Below, piece by piece: positions 60,294 to 64,000 of a stretch of 64,000 nucleotides of DNA. The stretch spans positions 248,001 through 312,000 of the forward strand of contig NZ_JAAKGT010000004.1 in the NCBI RefSeq assembly GCF_011043625.1, given 5' to 3'. Both the position numbers and the translations under genes were made by a program. The notes below the pieces were generated by a model. That model made no database searches and was not told the DNA's origin. It was given only the letters and a program-made list of their open reading frames with translations. Origin of the DNA: Caulobacter sp. 602-2 (GTDB lineage Bacteria > Pseudomonadota > Alphaproteobacteria > Caulobacterales > Caulobacteraceae). Position 1 is the first letter of the stretch. Each line of letters starts with the position of its first letter.

Positions 60294-61526
60294 GTGATCA
60301 AGCAGCTCAAGCGTCTGGTCTGGCGCGCCCTGCCGGGGGCGGCGCACGCCGTCTCGGTTCGCCTGCCCACCGTCCGCGCCTGGCTCGACTACGGCTGGAA
60401 CCGCCGCCGCCCGGCTTCGGCGCCGGCCGATGCGCCGGTGATCGTCGCGGGCTTCCACGGCGCGGTCCTGGGCCTTGGCGAGGCGGCCCGCGGCCTGGCG
60501 AAGGCCCTGCGGGCGCAGGGGCGGCAGGTCGTCGACTGGGACGTATCCGAGCGCCTTGGCCATGCCCGCCGGCTGCCTGACGGCGATCCGGCAGAGCCGA
60601 CGGCCGGCCCCGCCGTGCTGATCGCCCACATGAACCCGACCGAGCTGATACATCTGGTCGCCCAGACGCGCGGCGCGCCCTTCCGGGGCCGCCGGACGAT
60701 CGGCTACTGGGCCTGGGAGCTGCCTCGCATCCCCCGGGCCTGGCGGGCGGCCTTCCGCTATGTCGACGAGGTCTGGACGCCGTCGCGCTTCACCGCCGAC
60801 GCCGTGCGCGCGGCCGCGCCGCGCGGCCTGGTCGTGCGGGTCATGCCCCATCCGGTTCCGCTGTCGGACGCACGCGCCGACCGGACCCTCTTCGACCTGC
60901 CGCAGGACGCTGTGATCGTGCTCTGCGCCTTCGATTTCCGCTCCTCGATCGCCCGCAAGAACCCGCTGGGCGCGCTGGAGGCCTATCGCGGGGCCGCCGC
61001 GCGCTGCGACGTGCGGACCCTGCTGGTGCTCAAGACCGTCGGCGCCGACGACGCGCCCGAGGCGGCGGCGACCGTGCGGGCGGCGATCGGCGCGGCCGAC
61101 GACGTGCGGCTGCTGACCGCGTCGATGAGCGCGCAGGACCGCGACGCCCTGCTGGCCTCCTGCGACATCCTGCTGTCGCTGCACCGCGCCGAGGGTTTCG
61201 GCCTGCTGCCCGCAGAGGCCATGGCCGCCGGCAAGCCGGTGGTGGCCACGGGCTGGTCGGGCAACCTGGATTTCATGGGCGACGGCGCCGCCGCGCTCGC
61301 GCCCGCACGGCTGGTTCCGGTCGACGACGCCCAGGGGATGTATGCGGACGATGTCTGGGCCGAGCCCGACCTCGACGTCGCCGCCCAACTGCTGGCCGAC
61401 CTGATCGGCGATCCCGCCGCCCGCGCCGCGCTCGGCGCGCGGGGCCGGGCCGCGGTCGCCGGCCTGCTGTCGCAATCCACTGTCGGCGAGAGCGCCGTCG
61501 CCGCCCTTTCCGGACACGTCCAATGA
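60294..61526 (+). CDS. Group 1 glycosyltransferase
   Basis: 410 residues from GTG 60294. N-terminal domain with VIVAGFHGAVLGLGEAARGLAKALRAQGRQVVDWD; C-terminal domain with VLCAFDFRSSIARKNPLGALEAYRGA, SLHRAEGFGLLPAEAMAAGKPVVATGWSGNLDF (E-x7-E) and VDDAQGMYADDVWAEPD. Predicted to add a sugar to an envelope glycan. The stop overlaps the rfbC start by four bases, so the two are coupled, suggesting dTDP-rhamnose use. Confidence 0.88.
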   Translation: MIKQLKRLVWRALPGAAHAVSVRLPTVRAWLDYGWNRRRPASAPADAPVIVAGFHGAVLGLGEAARGLAKALRAQGRQVVDWDVSERLGHARRLPDGDPAEPTAGPAVLIAHMNPTELIHLVAQTRGAPFRGRRTIGYWAWELPRIPRAWRAAFRYVDEVWTPSRFTADAVRAAAPRGLVVRVMPHPVPLSDARADRTLFDLPQDAVIVLCAFDFRSSIARKNPLGALEAYRGAAARCDVRTLLVLKTVGADDAPEAAATVRAAIGAADDVRLLTASMSAQDRDALLASCDILLSLHRAEGFGLLPAEAMAAGKPVVATGWSGNLDFMGDGAAALAPARLVPVDDAQGMYADDVWAEPDLDVAAQLLADLIGDPAARAALGARGRAAVAGLLSQSTVGESAVAALSGHVQ

Positions 61527-62089
61527 AGATCACCCCCCTGGCCATCCCCGACGTCCTGCTGATCGCGCCGGTGCGCCACGGCGACGAGCGCGGCTGGTTC
61601 TCCGAGACCTTCCGGCAGTCGGCGCTGGACGAGGCCGGCTTCAAGGGCGGCGTCTTCGTGCAGGACAACCACGTGCGCTCGACCACGCGCGGGATCGTCC
61701 GTGGCCTGCACTTCCAAAGGCCGCCGCTGGGCCAGGCCAAGCTGCTGCGCTGTGCGCGGGGCGCGATCTTCGACGTGGCGGTGGACATCCGCGTCGGCTC
61801 GCCCACCTACGGCCAGTGGGTCGGCGCCGAGCTGTCGGCCGACAACGCCCTGCAGCTGCTGGTTCCCGAGGGCTTCGCCCACGGCTACTGCACCCTGACC
61901 GACGAGTGCGAGGTGCTCTACAAGGTCACGGGCTACTATGCGCCGCAGGCCGAGGGGACGCTGCGCTTCAACGACCCGGCGCTCGCCATCGACTGGACGA
62001 TCCCCGGGACCGAGCTGTCGGCCAACGCCCGCGACGCCGCCGCGCCGCTGCTGGCCGACCTCGCCAGCCCCTACGTCTACGAGGCCTAA
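61523..62089 (+). CDS. rfbC: dTDP-4-dehydrorhamnose 3,5-epimerase
   Basis: 188 residues. Cupin-type epimerase: [27 protein letters not shown] (catalytic His63), [24 protein letters not shown] (Tyr133). It completes the dTDP-L-rhamnose pathway; rfbA, rfbB and rfbD are 33 kb away on the other strand. Its 3' end overlaps the queG 3' end by four bases. Confidence 0.95.
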   Translation: MKITPLAIPDVLLIAPVRHGDERGWFSETFRQSALDEAGFKGGVFVQDNHVRSTTRGIVRGLHFQRPPLGQAKLLRCARGAIFDVAVDIRVGSPTYGQWVGAELSADNALQLLVPEGFAHGYCTLTDECEVLYKVTGYYAPQAEGTLRFNDPALAIDWTIPGTELSANARDAAAPLLADLASPYVYEA

Positions 62090-63147
62090 GCCCTAGCCAG
62101 CCGCGCCGCCGCCCAGTCGGCGGCGTCGCGCACGGTCTCGTCGGGATCGTCGCGCAGTGGCTCGACCACGGCCATCAGGCCCGCGTCGCCGCTGTTGCCG
62201 ATGGCGTAGAGCACGTTGCGCACGAAGCGGTCGCGGCCGATGCGCTTGATCGGGCTTTTGCTGAACAGCGCCCGGAACGACGGGTCGTCCAGCACGGCCA
62301 GCTCCGCCAACGGCGGGGTCTTCAGGGTCTCGCGGGCGTGGAACTTGGCCTCGGCCGACAGGCTGGCGAACTTGTTCCACGGGCAGGCGGCCAGGCAGTC
62401 GTCGCAGCCGTAGATGCGGTTGCCGAGCATGGGGCGAAACTCGTCCGGGATCGGACCGGCCAGCTCGATGGTCAGGTACGAGATGCAGCGCCGCGCATCC
62501 AGCCGGTGCGGCGCGGGAAAGGCGCCCGTCGGGCAGATGTCCAGGCACGCCCGGCACGAGCCGCAGCGGTCGTACTCGGCCGGGTCCGGCGGCAGGTCCA
62601 GCGTGGTGAGCACGCTGCCCAGGAACAGCCACGAGCCGAACTGGCGCGAGACGAGGTTGGTGTGCTTGCCCTGCCAGCCCAGGCCCGCGCGCTGGGCCAG
62701 CGGCTTTTCCATCAGCGGCGCGGTGTCGACGAACACCTTGACCTCATTGCCCCAGCGGCGGTGCATCCAGCCGGCCAGCTGCTTGAGGCGCTTCTTGACC
62801 ACGTCGTGATAGTCGTCGCCCTGGGCGTAGACGCTGATGGCGGCGCGGTCCCGATGCTCCAGCTGGGTCAGCGGGTCGATGTCGGGGCCGTAGTTGACGC
62901 CCAACACCACCGCGCTCCTGGCGTCCGTCCACATGGCGGTGGGGTGGCTGCGGCGCTCCAGCGTCTCTTCCATCCAGCCCATGGCGCCGTGCAGGCCTTC
63001 GGCCACGAACTGGCGCAGCCATTCGCCGTTGGGCCAGGCGTCGGCCGCCGAGGCGAAACCGCAGGCGTCGAAGCCCAGCGCGAGGGCTTCGCGGCGGATC
63101 TCGTCCCGGATAGCTTGAGGCGTCGGTTCAGAAGTCGAGGTCGTCAT
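62086..63147 (-). CDS. queG: Epoxyqueuosine reductase
   Basis: 353 residues. N-terminal cobalamin-binding region ([30 protein letters not shown]), then ferredoxin-like iron-sulfur motifs [16 protein letters not shown] and [13 protein letters not shown], and a HEAT-like C-terminus ([18 protein letters not shown]). Last step of queuosine tRNA modification. Start ATG at 63147 lies 20 bases inside the GST gene. The order GST-queG on the same strand implies cotranscription. Confidence 0.95.
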   Translation of the reverse strand: MTTSTSEPTPQAIRDEIRREALALGFDACGFASAADAWPNGEWLRQFVAEGLHGAMGWMEETLERRSHPTAMWTDARSAVVLGVNYGPDIDPLTQLEHRDRAAISVYAQGDDYHDVVKKRLKQLAGWMHRRWGNEVKVFVDTAPLMEKPLAQRAGLGWQGKHTNLVSRQFGSWLFLGSVLTTLDLPPDPAEYDRCGSCRACLDICPTGAFPAPHRLDARRCISYLTIELAGPIPDEFRPMLGNRIYGCDDCLAACPWNKFASLSAEAKFHARETLKTPPLAELAVLDDPSFRALFSKSPIKRIGRDRFVRNVLYAIGNSGDAGLMAVVEPLRDDPDETVRDAADWAAARLARA

Positions 63148-63814
63148 AGTGCGCGGCCGGCGCGAGGCCGGGCCAGCGGTCGGCCAGGATGGGCCGGAAG
63201 CACGGTCTCGATTTCAGCTTCATGTACCAGGTGCGGACCGCGGGGAAGTCCTTCCACGGCACGTCGCCGAAATAGTCGATGACCGAAAGGTGCGCCGCGC
63301 CGGCGAAGTCGCCGAGACTCATGCGGCGGCCGGCCAGCCAATCACGCTGCTGCAGCAGGCTTTCCATGTAGCCCATGTGATTGCGCAGGGCGTCGCGGCC
63401 CTGCCGCAGGGCGCCCAGGTCGGGCGCGCCCATGCGCAGCAGGCGCTTTTCCATCTTCTCGTGCAGCAGGAAGCCGTTGACCTCGTTGTCGAACTTGCGG
63501 TCGAACCACTGCATCAGGCGGCGCGCCTCGGCGCGCTCGCCGGCTTCGCGGCCCAGCAGGGCGGGTTCGGGCTCCTGTTCCTCGATGTGCTCGAGGATGG
63601 CGCGGCTTTCGCAGATCACGGCGGTGCGCTGGTGGCGGGTCTCGACCAGCACCGGCGTCAGGCCCGAGGGGTTCAGCGCCGTGAACTCCGGCGGCGACTC
63701 CCAGTAGCGCACCTGTACCTCGGAGAACGCGACCCGCTTTTCGCCCAAGGCGAGGCGCACCTGGCGCGAGGCCGGGTCCAACGGGAAATGGTGAAGAGTG
63801 CGTTCGACGCTCAT
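63128..63814 (-). CDS. Glutathione S-transferase family protein
   Basis: 228 residues from ATG 63814 (a GTG two codons earlier is possible). N-terminal thioredoxin-like domain ([33 protein letters not shown], then [11 protein letters not shown] and [11 protein letters not shown]), and a C-terminal helical domain ([16 protein letters not shown]...[27 protein letters not shown]). It should conjugate or reduce small electrophiles. Its 3' end overlaps queG by 20 bases. Upstream gap 63815-64000 carries only an intergenic repeat. Confidence 0.9.
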   Translation of the reverse strand: MSVERTLHHFPLDPASRQVRLALGEKRVAFSEVQVRYWESPPEFTALNPSGLTPVLVETRHQRTAVICESRAILEHIEEQEPEPALLGREAGERAEARRLMQWFDRKFDNEVNGFLLHEKMEKRLLRMGAPDLGALRQGRDALRNHMGYMESLLQQRDWLAGRRMSLGDFAGAAHLSVIDYFGDVPWKDFPAVRTWYMKLKSRPCFRPILADRWPGLAPAAHYDDLDF

Positions 63815-63927
63815 GCCCACATGCGTTCAGGCTGCATCGTCTGATCGATGCGCCGCTTTGCTTAACAAGATGTTGCCGGGGCAGGGCTATTCCGAGGAAT
63901 GAGCGTTTTTGGGGCGGGGACCGCAAT

Positions 63928-63987
63928 CCCTCTCCCCTTGCGGGAGAGGGTGGCCTGCGAAGCAGGTCGGGTGAGGGGTCTCTCAGA
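63928..63987. repeat. Intergenic palindromic repeat, third copy
   Basis: CCCTCTCCCCTTGCGGGAGAGG, GCGAAGCAGGTCGGGTGAGGGG and TCTCTCAG repeat the pattern of 6432-6486 (reverse orientation) and 6335-6390. It lies near the window's right edge upstream of the GST gene. Confidence 0.7.
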
Positions 63988-64000
63988 ACTGGGCCGTGCG

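Overview
The window is high-GC, densely packed bacterial chromosome that looks like an alphaproteobacterium of the Caulobacter group (Caulobacteraceae). The signs are the strong G/C third-position codon bias, the two long TonB-dependent receptors, the short intergenic palindromic repeats, and at least four matches to the general-stress sigma factor (EcfG/SigT) promoter GGAAC-N16/17-CGTT. No rRNA, tRNA, CRISPR array, insertion sequence or prophage was recognised. The genus is an inference from style, not from a marker gene.

Layout. 0-6.3 kb: OmpA-type lipoprotein (cut by the window edge), glycine-zipper lipoprotein, diacylglycerol-kinase-like protein plus metallophosphoesterase, iron superoxide dismutase, a DUF883/membrane protein pair and a GAF-PAS-HWE kinase-receiver hybrid. 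Three stress promoters lie here. 6.5-11.2 kb: TesB thioesterase, histone-deacetylase-like amidohydrolase, a TonB receptor and a 32-residue membrane peptide. 11.4-16.9 kb: three small thioesterases, an MBL-fold exonuclease and its partner ATP-dependent DNA ligase, and a Bcr/CflA-type efflux pump. 16.9-18.6 kb: a MotA/MotB-like pair resembling ZorA/ZorB but without Zorya effectors. 18.7-25.5 kb: a sugar aminotransferase, a stress-promoter-driven MscS channel, and a cystathionine beta-synthase / ParD-ParE-like / cystathionine gamma-lyase operon, then a transaldolase-like aldolase.

25.5-33.6 kb: dTDP-rhamnose genes (rfbA, rfbD, rfbB; rfbC is at 61.5 kb), a GmhB-like phosphatase, a mannose isomerase-like protein, mannose-1-phosphate guanylyltransferase and glutamine-dependent NAD synthetase with an operator-like palindrome. 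33.8-35.7 kb: transketolase with a strong terminator. 35.9-51.6 kb: a long plus-strand surface polysaccharide cluster. It holds GDP-mannose dehydratase and reductase (predicted GDP-D-rhamnose), an ABC exporter (Wzm/Wzt), a HAD phosphatase, three nucleotidyltransferase-like domains in two genes, a glycerophosphodiesterase-like enzyme, several glycosyltransferases (one with two catalytic domains), DUF4214-like proteins and two sulfotransferase-like proteins. The genes are often coupled by 4-base overlaps and suggest a decorated, possibly sulfated or phosphate-modified glycan.

51.7-64 kb: threonine ammonia-lyase, GalU, an FKBP lipoprotein, a second TonB receptor, PurU, an ArgE-type deacylase, two glycosyltransferases, RfbC, QueG and a glutathione transferase. 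ManC, the mannose isomerase-like protein, GalU, Rfb and Gmd/Rmd enzymes together supply GDP-mannose, GDP-rhamnose, UDP-glucose and dTDP-rhamnose to the envelope glycans. The best candidates for new biology are the nucleotidyltransferase/sulfotransferase polysaccharide cluster, the orphan ZorAB-like channel, the toxin-antitoxin pair inside a transsulfuration operon, and the concentration of stress promoters.
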